Source: Gluconacetobacter diazotrophicus PA1 5 | GTDB taxonomy: Bacteria > Pseudomonadota > Alphaproteobacteria > Acetobacterales > Acetobacteraceae | DNA: 64,000 nt | NCBI RefSeq assembly: GCF_000067045.1 | Contig: NC_010125.1 | Span: 274,001-338,000 of the forward strand | Direction: 5' to 3' | Position numbers and translations under genes: made by a program | Notes under the pieces: model-generated | The model's database searches: none | What the model was told of the DNA's origin: nothing | The model's input: only the letters and a program-made list of their open reading frames with translations | Shown: one piece after another, positions 37,673 to 46,361 of the stretch | Numbering within the stretch: position 1 is the first letter of the stretch | Layout of the letters: the number at the start of each line of letters is the position of its first letter

Positions 37673-38536
37673 ATGACTGAATCTCGTACATTCCTTCTTA
37701 TATCGTGTTCCGTGGCATTGTTGTGCGCCGCCTCCGCCGGTTACGGACAGACGCTGCCCGGGGGCATGGCCGCCACCTATCATATGGAACGGGACGTGGA
37801 CCAATGGCAGTTATTCGTGGCGAACGATGACTCCGACGCACGACTCGTCAGTCATCAGGGCGATCTGTTCATTGGAATCAAAGCGAGGAGAGGGCTGCCG
37901 TCCCTGCGCGTGACGCTTGGAAACGGCGGCGGACTATCCCCGAATTATACGATGGATATCGGAAATCGCGAATTCAGCGCGGGCCGGAACGGCCTCGTCC
38001 TTGAAGATGACCAACTGGACGGATTCGTTCGCGCGCTCACCTCGTCCACGACCGCGACTGTCGAAACGAGTCGCGGCATATCCTCGCTTTCATTGAGCGG
38101 CGCGCGGGGCTTGATCTATTTGCTGTACAGCCGCACTGCAAAACCGTCCCGCGCCGACGCGGAAAACAGTCCGCTCTATAACGGGGACGCGGAACGGGTG
38201 GCGTTATCGAGTGATCCGGATGTCTCCGCGGCCGAACAGGCCGGCCCGTCCCGAGTTTCCGACCCGACGGCATCGTTGCAGGATCCCGATGCCAATCGAA
38301 GCGCGTCCAGTCCCGACAATTCGGCCTACGAGGTGCGGGCACGGCCGGGGGGCCGGACAACGGCGATTTCCGGAATACAGCCGATTTCGTTCAGGAACAT
38401 GGACTGGACGCAGGACTCTCGGGAAGAGGCGGGCGGATATCATGCGATCATCATTTTCGGATGTTTCCTGATTGCGTATTTGTGCCTGTTTTATATCCTG
38501 TCCGTACCGTTCGTTATACCAACTCCTGTTTGTTAA
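37673..38536 (+). CDS. Exported protein with C-terminal membrane anchor, 3-prime end replaced by IS
   Basis: 287 residues. Signal peptide TFLLISCSVALLCAASAGYG is near the N-terminus, then a beta-rich domain (WQLFVANDDSDARLVSHQGD, GFVRALTSSTTATVETSRG), a Ser/Asp/Pro-rich linker (about 160-240) and a membrane span AIIIFGCFLIAYLCLFYILS. The last residues PTPVC come from the left end of the IS630 element (from 38519), so the native C-terminus is lost. No family recognised. It follows the GGDEF-EAL gene in the same orientation and has similar lower GC, so both may have arrived together. Confidence 0.55.
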   Translation: MTESRTFLLISCSVALLCAASAGYGQTLPGGMAATYHMERDVDQWQLFVANDDSDARLVSHQGDLFIGIKARRGLPSLRVTLGNGGGLSPNYTMDIGNREFSAGRNGLVLEDDQLDGFVRALTSSTTATVETSRGISSLSLSGARGLIYLLYSRTAKPSRADAENSPLYNGDAERVALSSDPDVSAAEQAGPSRVSDPTASLQDPDANRSASSPDNSAYEVRARPGGRTTAISGIQPISFRNMDWTQDSREEAGGYHAIIIFGCFLIAYLCLFYILSVPFVIPTPVC

Positions 38537-39107
38537 AACCCATGTGCCCATTGTCGTAGCCCGAGGGACATGATGCGCCAGGGCTGGTCGACGAGCTGGT
38601 TCCAGGCGTGGCAGCAGATATCGACGATGTCGTCGTAGGTGCGGAAGATCCGGTTCGACAGCCAGGTATTGCGCATGAACTGCCAGACGTTTTCCACCGG
38701 ATTGAGTTCGGGCGAGCGTGGCGGGAGCGGCAGGATGGTGATGTTGGCGGGGATATCGAGTTTCGGGCTGGTATGCCACGCTGCCTGATCGACGATGAGG
38801 ATAGCGTGAGCGCCCGGCGCTACGGCCTGCGAGATCTCGTCGAGATGCCGGTTCATGGCGTGGAGGTTGCACCAGGGCAGGACGAGGGCCGCTCCCTTGC
38901 CTAGCGCCGGACAGATCGCTCCGAAGATCCAGGCCGAACGTGTGCGCTGATCGGCAGGCGCGCGTGGACGGGTGCCGCGTCTGGCCCAGCGGCGCGTCAG
39001 CTTCGTTTTCTGGCCGACCCTCGCCTCGTCGCCCCACCAGAGTTCGATGGCCTTGCCGGGATGCCGGGCCCGGATCCCGGCCATGACGTCGGGGAAGCTT
39101 TTTTAAA

Positions 39108-40333
39108 TGTAGAAGTTTGCACTTAATCTGACGGACGGCTTGAAGTGGCCGGCGTGGATGCTACGCGTTCATGTGGTGTTCGACGTGGCGCCCGATATCT
39201 TTTTCGCGGGCGTGGTGGGCTGCGTCAAGGAAGGTTTGCATCGGGGTTTTGCCGAAGCAGTATCGTCCCTGGTGGGTGCGATTGCGGTTGAAGTCATCCA
39301 TCCATTCGTCGAGGTCTGCCTGGAGTTCGTGGATGCTGTCGTAGATCTTGCGGCGAAAAGTGACACGATAGAACTCGTCGAGCATGGTCTTGTGGAAGCG
39401 CTCGACGATGCCGTTGGTCTGCGGGCTGCGCGCCTTGGTGCGGGTATGGTCGATGTTCTCCACCGCCAGATAGAGTTCGTATTCATGGCGGTCATGAGAG
39501 CCGCAGAATTCGGTGCCCCGGTCGGTCAGCACGCGCTGGAGCGGGAGATCGTGCAGCTCGAAGAAGGGGATGACGCGGTCGTTGAGCAGGTCGGCAGCGG
39601 TAACCGGGGTCTTGCGGTCATAGAGCTTGGCGAAGCCGACCTTGCTGTAGGTATCGACGAAGGTCTGCTGGTAGACGCGACCGACGCCCTTCAGGGTGCC
39701 GACATAGAAGGTATCCTGAGCGCCGCAATAGCCGGGACATTCGGTCTCGAACTCGCCCCAGGCCTCCTTGTCGGCCTTGGCCTTCTCCAGGGCCGCAAGC
39801 TGGCTTTCGGTGAGGATCAGCCGTTCCTGGGCCATCTTGGCTTCGAGCGCCTTGAGGCGGAGCTTCATGGTAGCGAGGTCGTGGCGCAGCCAGATGCTGC
39901 GCACCCCGAAAGGAGAGACGGTGACGCCGCGCTTGAGCAGTTCGTTGGCCACGCGGGCCTGGCCCCAGGCCGGTTGTTCGATGGCGATCGCGACCACTGC
40001 TTCCTCAACCGCCGGCTCGACGCGGTTTTTCAGCAAGGGTTTGCGGCGGGAGAGTTCCTGGAGCGCGATTTCGCCGCCTTTGTCGTAGAGCTCCTTGAAG
40101 CGGTAGAAGCTGTCGCGCGAATACCCCATCATCTTGCAGGCCTGGGAGACGTTGCCCAGTTGCTTCGATAGTTCCAGCAGGCCAACTTTGGCGCGGATGA
40201 TCTTCTGGTCACGGGTCATGAGGATATCCTCCGATGGCTCGGGCGGCTGCGTCGCCCGGCCACTCCGCCCCCGCCGCAGCCCTGGTTGAGCTTCAGCAGA
40301 CACCATCCGTCAGATTTAGTCGAGACTTCTACA
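39108..40333 (-). mobile_element. IS481-family insertion sequence nested in the IS630 element
   Basis: A 1226-bp element beginning TGTAGAAG and ending CTTCTACA. Its roughly 30-bp imperfect inverted ends share TCTGACGGA further in. It is flanked by the 7-bp direct repeat TTTTAAA at 39101-39107 and 40334-40340. It lies inside the slippery sequence of the outer transposase gene. Confidence 0.9.
39161..40219 (-). CDS. IS481-family transposase
   Basis: 352 residues from ATG 40219 ([20 protein letters not shown]). An N-terminal helix-turn-helix ([20 protein letters not shown]) is followed by an rve-type integrase core with TFYVGTLKG, the Asp in [24 protein letters not shown] and the Glu in [16 protein letters not shown]. 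Complete and probably functional. An upstream in-frame extension to 40306 is possible but the chosen start matches the family. Confidence 0.92.
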   Translation of the reverse strand: MTRDQKIIRAKVGLLELSKQLGNVSQACKMMGYSRDSFYRFKELYDKGGEIALQELSRRKPLLKNRVEPAVEEAVVAIAIEQPAWGQARVANELLKRGVTVSPFGVRSIWLRHDLATMKLRLKALEAKMAQERLILTESQLAALEKAKADKEAWGEFETECPGYCGAQDTFYVGTLKGVGRVYQQTFVDTYSKVGFAKLYDRKTPVTAADLLNDRVIPFFELHDLPLQRVLTDRGTEFCGSHDRHEYELYLAVENIDHTRTKARSPQTNGIVERFHKTMLDEFYRVTFRRKIYDSIHELQADLDEWMDDFNRNRTHQGRYCFGKTPMQTFLDAAHHAREKDIGRHVEHHMNA

Positions 40334-40925
40334 TTTTAAAAACGTCCTGGGCCTCGGGATCCTGGGCATGGTGCCGGGGGCGTCCCGTCAGAAGGCGGAA
40401 GTCGAGGCCCCGGATAACGGCGCTCAGCCGGCTGCGCGAAAGAGAGACGCCGAATTCCTCATAAAGCCATTGCCCCAGATCAGCCTGCCGCCAGCGCACC
40501 ACCCCATGCACGGCAGCGATCGGGCCGTCCTCGATCCGGCGCATCAGCGCTTCCAACATGGCTGGTGTCAGGCGGGGAACGACACCGCCCCCATGATGAT
40601 CCCGCACGCCATCCGGGCCCTCGGCGTTGAAACGCACCACCCAGTCCCGCACAATCTGCCGATCCGTCCCAGCCAGTCGTGCCGCGTCTCCGCGTGACGC
40701 ACCATCGTAGATCGCCGCCAGCGCCAGAAGCCGACGCGCCTGGCCCGCATGCCTCGTTGTCCGCGCCAGAGCACGCAGTCCCGCCGCATCATAATCCTCA
40801 CGCAACGCTAACGCCCCGCCCATTCGGATGCCTCCCGCCCGGTTCGGCATCCTGTGAATCACAGCTCGTTCCAGAACGATACCGTCAGGCAATCACATAT
40901 GAGTCAGGGCGGACCGGAGTTGGTA

Positions 40926-41106
40926 TTAGCAACGGATCAAATGGCGGTCGCCCGCCTTTGCTTCCATCTGAATAGGCCAGAGCCTTCTCCAGATCAGGAC
41001 GGAACGCTTCAAAATCTACAGTCCGGGAAAATGCTTCGAGCTGATCGCCAAGCCCGCTTAACCGGGCAAGCCGCTCTTCAACGTCAAAAAATCCCGGCTG
41101 CTTCAT
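40926..41106 (-). pseudogene. IS5-family transposase, N-terminal stump
   Basis: From ATG 41106 the frame MKQPGFFDVEERLARLSGLG through SDGSKGGRPPFDPLL is the N-terminus of an IS5/IS1031-type transposase. It stops at the TA where the IS630 element begins. The remaining four fifths are absent from the window. The outer end of the IS5 element is probably the hairpin-like GAGGGTTTTTCGAACCCTC near 41166-41184. Confidence 0.75.
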
Positions 41107-41178
41107 CTTCCATCATCCTCAATCAACGCAGGACAGATGGAATCACACAGATAGGACCAGAACCAGAGGGTTTTTCGA

Positions 41179-41682
41179 ACCCTCCACCTGCCCGACCACA
41201 AGATCAATCTCTACCGGGTGGCGGGATGCGCCGAGGGCGATCTGCCGCTCTGGCCCGGCCGGGCGCACAGGATTCCGATCCGCTATACCACCGGGCGCAC
41301 GCCGCGGATCATCGTGAAGCTGCATCTGGACGGACATCCGATCGACGCCATTCTCGACAGCGGGGCCTGGCGCACCGTGATCAGCACGTCCGACGCGCAC
41401 GCGGCGGGGGTCACGGATGGGGCCCTGCGCCACGACCCGACGCGAAACAGCATCGGGATCGATGACAATGACAACAGGACCTACCTGCACCAGTTCGATA
41501 CGCTGCGGATCGGGGACGATTTCGTGCTGAATCACCCGCAACTGGCCGTGACGGACACCGACCAGACCCTGCTGGGCGCGGATTTCTTCCGCACCCATCG
41601 CGTCTGGCTGTCACGCCGGCAGGACGCGATGTACGTGCAGGCCCTTCAGGAAGGGCGCCCCGCCCCGGACGCGCCGCGCTGA
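41179..41682 (+). pseudogene. Retropepsin-like protein, 5-prime truncated by IS5 remnant
   Basis: The open frame enters from the IS5 end with HLPDHKINLYRVAGC and continues IIVKLHLDGHPIDAILDSGAWRTVIS, then LLGADFFRTHRVWLSRRQDAMYV to TGA 41682. LDSGA is the catalytic-type motif of clan AA aspartic proteases. The N-terminal part and any signal peptide are missing; GTG 41218 could start a shorter product. It resembles the second half of the protein at 32248-33282 (shared V.IGG.PI, ILG.NFFR.RRV pattern), so the two are paralogues on either side of the IS-rich island. Confidence 0.65.
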
Positions 41683-41692
41683 GGATGCAGGA

Positions 41693-42430
41693 TCACGCGA
41701 TCCTCGCTCCCGCCTCGTCCTTCAGCACGATCCCGCTGGCGCCGATCCGGCGGGCCTCGTTCAGCAGCCGTGCCAGCGTGGCCGCCGCCTGTCGGGGCGT
41801 CAGGCCGCCATGGGGGTGGATGTTGGAAATGCAGTTGCGTTCGGAATCCATCCGCCCCGGATACGGGTCCCAGGTCATGTACAGGCTGAGCGATTCCGCG
41901 ACGCTCAGGCCCGGCCGCTCGCCGATCATCATGACCACGCAGCGCGCGCCCAGTCGCTGCGCGATATCGTCGCCCAGCGCCACGCGGGCATTGTGCGCCA
42001 CCACCACCGGGGCGATCCGCCAGCCGGGCAGCAGGGCGCGGCAGGCGGCCAGGACCGGCGGCCCCTGGCGTTCCGCCGCCAGGGCCGACAACCCATCGGC
42101 GATGACGAAGGCGATGTCGTACGATCCGGGCACCAGCCCCGCCGCGCTGTCGGGCGACAGGCGCCGCCCCAGGTCGGGCCGCCGGACGAATTCCCCGCGA
42201 TCGGCCGCCTGGCTGCGCACCGGCACGAACGCCTCGTCCAGGCCCAGCGCCTCGGTCCGCAGCGGGGCCAGCACGGCCTGCCGGGCCCGGGCGTGCGCCA
42301 GTTGAAAGGCCCGGACCTCGGCCCCCGCCACGGTGTCGCCGGTCCGCGCCTGGCCGATCCGGGCACTGGTCAGGCGGCGCAGGGGGCCCCACGGGTCGGA
42401 TGCCGGGTCGGTGAGGTCGTGGGCGGTCAT
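41693..42430 (-). CDS. eutC: Ethanolamine ammonia-lyase small subunit
   Basis: A 245-residue EutC. With EutB and adenosylcobalamin it splits ethanolamine to acetaldehyde and ammonia. Family segments: ARIGQARTGDTVAGAEVRAFQLAHARAR, LSPDSAAGLV, DIAFVIADGLSA, ARCVVMMIGERPGLSVAESLSLYMTWDP and SERNCISNIHPHGGL. Its ATG overlaps the vapC stop (ATGA), so it is read from the transcript that carries vapBC. eutB lies about 2.1 kb upstream. Confidence 0.95.
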   Translation of the reverse strand: MTAHDLTDPASDPWGPLRRLTSARIGQARTGDTVAGAEVRAFQLAHARARQAVLAPLRTEALGLDEAFVPVRSQAADRGEFVRRPDLGRRLSPDSAAGLVPGSYDIAFVIADGLSALAAERQGPPVLAACRALLPGWRIAPVVVAHNARVALGDDIAQRLGARCVVMMIGERPGLSVAESLSLYMTWDPYPGRMDSERNCISNIHPHGGLTPRQAAATLARLLNEARRIGASGIVLKDEAGARIA

Positions 42431-42840
42431 GCTGTCCAGTCCTCGGTTTCCAATTGGGCGATTTTGCTGAATCCCGCGTCGTTCGTAACGAGGATCGAAT
42501 TCAGATCCAGGGCATGCGCGGCGATCAGGAGGTCAAGACTTCCCACGATCTTTCCGGATGCCTCCAGCGCGGCCCGCAGGTTGCCATATGAATCGGCCGT
42601 CGATGATTCCCATGGCTGGACATCCACGCGCTGAAGGAATTCGTTCACGACCCGATGGAGCCGGGTCGCCTCCGGACGTTTGGCGATACCGAAACGCAGT
42701 TCGGCTTCCGTGATGACGGAGATGCAGACGCTCGCCATGGGGATCTGAGACAGGCGCTCCAGCGCACGCGGATGCCCCTTGAGAATGTGACTGACCGTAT
42801 TGGTGTCGAGCATCCGGGTCATTGTTAAGCCGGCGCTCAC
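42427..42840 (-). CDS. vapC: VapC-type PIN-domain toxin
   Basis: 137 residues from GTG 42840 (or 131 from ATG 42822). The PIN acidic residues are visible: Asp in MLDTNTVSH, Glu in [10 protein letters not shown], Asp in [12 protein letters not shown] and Asp in LVTNDAGF. Family members are Mg-dependent ribonucleases that cut tRNA or rRNA when freed from the antitoxin. The start overlaps the vapB stop and its stop overlaps the eutC start, so vapB, vapC and eutC are translationally chained. Confidence 0.9.
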   Translation of the reverse strand: MSAGLTMTRMLDTNTVSHILKGHPRALERLSQIPMASVCISVITEAELRFGIAKRPEATRLHRVVNEFLQRVDVQPWESSTADSYGNLRAALEASGKIVGSLDLLIAAHALDLNSILVTNDAGFSKIAQLETEDWTA

Positions 42841-43097
42841 TTCGGTCCCTCGGCGAACGGATCGCGATGGTCCTGTGCCTGATCGCGTTCGGAGTCGCTG
42901 AGGAAATCGTCCGGCACGCCGCCCTCCCTGATGGCAGCGAACAAGCCGTCCCAGCTTTCCGGTCGGCGCGAAAGGATGACGTCGCCCGTTGCCTCGTCAC
43001 GGCGAATGAAGACTTCCGTGCCTTCAAAGCGAAAGGCGGCCGGCAGACGAACCGCCTGGCTGCGGCCATTGTTGAAGATTTTTGCGACCTGCGTCAT
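42837..43097 (-). CDS. vapB: VapB-type AbrB/SpoVT antitoxin
   Basis: 86 residues from ATG 43097, preceded by GGAGGGG. The N-terminal swapped-hairpin DNA-binding segment is typical ([20 protein letters not shown], then [18 protein letters not shown]), and the acidic C-terminus would wrap VapC. It should bind and silence the toxin and autorepress the promoter region just upstream (43138-43157). Confidence 0.88.
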   Translation of the reverse strand: MTQVAKIFNNGRSQAVRLPAAFRFEGTEVFIRRDEATGDVILSRRPESWDGLFAAIREGGVPDDFLSDSERDQAQDHRDPFAEGPK

Positions 43098-43137
43098 CAC
43101 ACCCCTCCGCGACAGGTGACGTGGCATATGGCGCTTT

Positions 43138-43157
43138 ATGGTATACGGCATGGTATA
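43138..43157. promoter_or_regulatory. Direct-repeat operator candidate upstream of vapB
   Basis: Two copies of ATGGTATA separated by CGGC (12-base period, about one helical turn), in an AT-rich patch with TATATA and the palindrome GTATAC, 41 bases upstream of the vapB ATG. This is the position and form expected for VapB or VapBC autoregulation and the promoter -10 region. Confidence 0.45.
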
Positions 43158-43210
43158 TATCAAGCGTTTCATAGGCCAGTGTCATGAACGCACCAATCAT
43201 GTCACCCCTG

Positions 43211-44449
43211 TCAGCCACGCCGATGCAGGCGGTTTTCGCGGCTTTCGCGCAGGTCCAGCAGGCCCAGGAACGCCATGTCGCGGTCCAGTTCGCCGGCGAT
43301 CAGCCCGATGGCGTGCGCCAGCCCCGGCTGCCCACCCAGGATGGTGGCGAAGAAGAACGGCCGCCCGATCATCACGCCGTCTGCGCCCAGGGCGATGGCC
43401 GTGATGACGTCGCCCGCCCGCCGCACCCCGCTGTCCAGCAGCACGGTCAGGTCCGGGCAGGCCTGCCGGATGGCGGGCAGCGCCTCCAGCGGCGAGATGA
43501 CGCAATCGCACAGCCGCGCCCCGTGATTGGATACGATGATGCCGTCCGCGCCGATCTGCTGCGCCGTCACGGCGTCCTGCGCCGACAGGATGCCCTTCAG
43601 CACCAGCCGCCCCGGCCATGACCGGCGGATGGCGCGGATATGGTCCCAGTTGAAGTCCGCCGCCCCGCCGACCGCCCCGACCGACCGCGCGAAGATCGAC
43701 GGCCCCCGGCCGGGGGTGATGTTCTGGATATGCGGAATGCCGCGCGCCAGCAGCGTCCGCCCTAGCCGGCCCAGCAGCCAGCGCGGGTGCGACAGCATGT
43801 CGAACGCTAGACGGGCGGACGGGCGCAGCGGCATGGCGTAGTGCGCGCGGGTCTCGTCCTCGCGCCGCGCCGCCACGGGCACGTCCACGGTGATGACCAG
43901 CGTGCGGAACCCGGCCCGGCCGATGCGCGTCAGCATCCGGTCGATCAGCGACGGATTGGCGGGCAGGTAGGCGGCGAACCAGGCATCGGGATTGTCGCGG
44001 ATGACGTCTTCCATCGGCGTGATGGAATTGGCGCTGAGCTGGTAGGGCACGCCCGCCGCATATGCTGCCCGCGCCATCGCCCGGTCGGCGTCGAAGCCGA
44101 TCACCGCCGCCGCGCCGAAGGCCGAAATCCCCACCGGCATGGCGTAGTGATGGCCCATCAGGTGGGTGCGCGCGCTGCGCCGGCTGACGCCCCGCAGCAC
44201 ATGCGGGACCAGGCACCAGCGGTCGAAGGCCGCGCGATTGGCGGCCAGCGCCCGCCCGTCGCCCGCCGACCCGTTGATGTAGGCGAACAGCGCGCGCGGC
44301 AGCAACCGCCGGGCGGCCGGGGCATAATCATGCAGGTTGAGGAAGCGCGGGGCCTCCCCCCGCCGCGCCCGGATGGCACGCAGCCAGCCGGGAATGCGGG
44401 CCGGGATCGGTTCGTCCAGGGCGGGCAGGGTCTGGTCCGTCGCCGTCAT
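43211..44449 (-). CDS. FMN-dependent alpha-hydroxyacid dehydrogenase (LldD family)
   Basis: 412 residues with the family TIM barrel: NLHDYAPAARRLLPRALFAY, FDRWCLVPHVLRGVSRR, the FMN/substrate segments ISAFGAAAVIG and LVITVDVPVAARRE, and the active-site histidine in VSNHGARLCDCVISPLEALP. The usual SNHGGRQLD is SNHGARLCD here. Members oxidise lactate, mandelate, glycolate or similar 2-hydroxyacids. It lies between eutB and vapB on the same strand, so it may be part of the ethanolamine locus. Substrate unknown. Confidence 0.85.
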   Translation of the reverse strand: MTATDQTLPALDEPIPARIPGWLRAIRARRGEAPRFLNLHDYAPAARRLLPRALFAYINGSAGDGRALAANRAAFDRWCLVPHVLRGVSRRSARTHLMGHHYAMPVGISAFGAAAVIGFDADRAMARAAYAAGVPYQLSANSITPMEDVIRDNPDAWFAAYLPANPSLIDRMLTRIGRAGFRTLVITVDVPVAARREDETRAHYAMPLRPSARLAFDMLSHPRWLLGRLGRTLLARGIPHIQNITPGRGPSIFARSVGAVGGAADFNWDHIRAIRRSWPGRLVLKGILSAQDAVTAQQIGADGIIVSNHGARLCDCVISPLEALPAIRQACPDLTVLLDSGVRRAGDVITAIALGADGVMIGRPFFFATILGGQPGLAHAIGLIAGELDRDMAFLGLLDLRESRENRLHRRG

Positions 44450-44520
44450 CGTCGGGTGCCTCTCGCAGTATACTGGTTTTCCAGCGTTTTGCGGGGGGCG
44501 GGGTTGCCGGTCCGGTCCGA

Positions 44521-44540
44521 GAGGCTTTTGAAACAGCCTC
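44521..44540. repeat. Solo end of the interspersed palindromic repeat
   Basis: GAGGCTTTTGAAACAGCCTC matches the terminal sequence of the repeats at 16824-16981 and 52759-52926 but has no interior. It sits between the hydroxyacid dehydrogenase gene and the end of eutB. It may be an excision scar or an independent short hairpin (arms GAGGCT and AGCCTC). Confidence 0.45.
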
Positions 44541-44547
44541 TGAAATG

Positions 44548-45927
44548 TCAGCCCGGCCCCAGGATACGCCCCAGGCTCTGCGGGGCATTGACGCGCAGCC
44601 GCCCGTCGGGGTCCAGCAAGTTCATTTCATGCAGCCAGGCCTCGAATTCCGGCGCGGCGCGCACGCCGAAGCTGGATCGCAGGGTCAGCATGTCGTGATG
44701 GGACAGGCTCTGGTAGCTCAGCATCACGTCGTCGCCGCCCGGCACGGCGATCAGGAAATTCACCCCCGCCACCGTCAGCAGCATCATCAGGTTGTCCATG
44801 TCGTCCTGGTCGGCTTCGGCATGGTTGGTGTAGCACGCGTCGCATCCCATCGGCAGGCCCATCAGCTTGCCGCAGAAATGGTCTTCCAGCCCCGCGCGGA
44901 TGATCTGCTTGCCGTCATACAGGTATTCCGGCCCGATGAATCCCACCACCGTGTTCACCAGCAGGGGCGAGAACGCGCGCGCGACGGCATAGGCCCGGAC
45001 CTCGGCCGTCTGCTGGTCCATGCCGTGATGGGCGCCGGCCGACAGCGCGGAGCCCTGTCCGGTCTCGAAATACATCACGTTGTGCCCCACCGTGCCGCGA
45101 TTCAGCGACCGGGCCGCGTCATGGGCCTCGGCCAGCACGGACAGCGACACGCCGAAGCCGGCATTGGCGGCCTGGGTGCCCGCCACGGATTGGAACACCA
45201 GGTCGACCGGTGCCCCGCGCGCCATCATCGCGATGGCGTTGGTGATGTGCGTCAGCACGCAGGTCTGGGCCGGGATGGCATAGCGGGTGCGCACCTGTTC
45301 CAGCATGTCCAGCAGCACGATGCCGTTGGCGATGCTGTCGGTGGCGGGGTTGATGCCCAGCACGGCGTCGCCCACCCCCAGCAGCAGCCCGTCCAGAAGC
45401 GACGCCGCGATGCCGCGCGCATCGTCGGTCGGGTGGTTGGGCTGCAACCGCGTGCCCAGCCGGCCGGGCAGGCCCTGCGTGTTGCGGAACGCCGTCACCA
45501 CCCGGATCTTGCGCGCCGCCGCGATCAGGTCCTGGTTGCGCATCAGCTTGCTGACGGCCGACACGATTTCCGGCGTCAGGCCCGGCCCCAGCGCCGTGAT
45601 CGCGTCGCCATCGGCCGTGTAGGACAGCAGCCAGTCGCGGAACTGCCCGACCGTCATGTGCGCGACCGGCGCGAAGGACGCCGCGTCGTGCGTATCGACG
45701 ATCAGCCGCGTGACCTCGTCATCCTCGTAGGGTACCGGCACATCGTTCAGGAAATCGCGCAGCGGAATGTCGGCCAGGACATGCCGGGCGGCCATGCGTT
45801 CCACCGGGTCGGCGGCGGCCAGGCCGGCCAGTTCGTCGCCCGACCGCGCCGGGGACGCGCAGGCCAGGACGTGGCGCAGATGGGCGAAATTGTAGCGTTC
45901 GCTGTCCAGGATGATCCGATAGGGCAC
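44548..45927 (-). CDS. eutB: Ethanolamine ammonia-lyase large subunit
   Basis: From GTG 45927, 459 residues against about 453 in enteric bacteria. It is the TIM-barrel subunit holding ethanolamine and the base-on cobalamin cofactor. Segments: SPARSGDELAGLAAADPVER, FRNTQGLPGRLGTRLQPNHP, GVGDAVLGINPATDS, HITNAIAMM, VFQSVAGTQAANAGFG, FETGQGSALSAGAHHG, GLPMGCDACYTNHAEADQDD and AVPGGDDVMLSYQSLS. GTG is chosen because VPYRIIL matches the family start and AAGGA lies upstream. No reactivase (eutA) or microcompartment shell genes are nearby. Confidence 0.95.
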   Translation of the reverse strand: MPYRIILDSERYNFAHLRHVLACASPARSGDELAGLAAADPVERMAARHVLADIPLRDFLNDVPVPYEDDEVTRLIVDTHDAASFAPVAHMTVGQFRDWLLSYTADGDAITALGPGLTPEIVSAVSKLMRNQDLIAAARKIRVVTAFRNTQGLPGRLGTRLQPNHPTDDARGIAASLLDGLLLGVGDAVLGINPATDSIANGIVLLDMLEQVRTRYAIPAQTCVLTHITNAIAMMARGAPVDLVFQSVAGTQAANAGFGVSLSVLAEAHDAARSLNRGTVGHNVMYFETGQGSALSAGAHHGMDQQTAEVRAYAVARAFSPLLVNTVVGFIGPEYLYDGKQIIRAGLEDHFCGKLMGLPMGCDACYTNHAEADQDDMDNLMMLLTVAGVNFLIAVPGGDDVMLSYQSLSHHDMLTLRSSFGVRAAPEFEAWLHEMNLLDPDGRLRVNAPQSLGRILGPG

Positions 45928-46361
45928 GGTGGGGATGATCCTTCTCTTTTGTCTTCCGAATAGCGAAGCCCGTTCAGATATTTGAAGAGAATGAGACTGG
46001 TTGCCGGACAGGAGTTTATCGCGGGCTGATAAAGGCACGGAACCCCGAATATCGACAATGAATTGAATGGAAATTCCGGCGGGAACGGGCTCGAAAATGA
46101 TGGGCGCGATGACGGGTGCAGCACGATTGTCATGTCTGAATAGAAAATGGGGATGTGGAATAATACATTGTTATAAATTGTTTTTCTCTCATAAAAATAT
46201 GGCACTTGGTGCCATTTTTCACGTAGACGTGATTCCCCGATCGCTTGCTCTTCGACTCCCGCCTATATATCCACCGAATAATTAAACGGACCGATTCGGT
46301 CCTGTTTAAGGACCCGTGCGACGCCGGGTCCGGCATTCAACGCAGACGACGGAGCGGCACC
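45928..46361. promoter_or_regulatory. Divergent eutB / aldehyde dehydrogenase control region
   Basis: About 430 bases, strongly AT-rich from 45960 to 46290, without a supported gene. Two symmetrical sites stand out: ATGGCAC TTG GTGCCAT at 46199-46215 and GGACCGA T TCGGTCC at 46288-46302, the latter about 60 bases before the aldehyde dehydrogenase start. Their arrangement between divergent genes of one pathway suggests shared regulation. No regulator gene is adjacent. Confidence 0.5.

Larger units (their letters stand above)
38533..40823 (-). pseudogene. IS630 transposase split by IS481-type insertion
   Basis: The N-terminal half (40823 to about 40334) has helix-turn-helix segments (HAGQARRLLALAAIYDGASR, WVVRFNAEGPDGVRDHHGGG). 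The catalytic half (39100 to 38533) has GDEARVGQKTKLTRRW, LIVDQAAWHT and NPVENVWQFMRN. When the nested element is removed, the halves meet at TTTTTAAAAAAG and differ by a minus-one frame, so the intact transposase used slippage at A AAA AAG. Now inactive through the insertion. Confidence 0.85.
38519..40923 (-). mobile_element. IS630-family element (second type), interrupted by an IS481-type element
   Basis: Ends CCAACTCC (38519) and its complement GGAGTTGG (to 40923) are flanked by TA at 38517-38518 and 40924-40925. Without the nested 1226-bp insert and its 7-bp duplication the element is 1172 bp, normal for IS630. Its left side joins the exported-protein gene and its right side an IS5 transposase stump, so the insertion was accompanied or followed by a deletion, because the rest of neither gene is on the other side. 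Confidence 0.85.

Noticed and set aside
46199-46215. Possible sigma-54 promoter (TGGCAC with a downstream GC)
   Set aside because: The second element is two bases too close to TGGCAC; the site is better explained as a palindrome.
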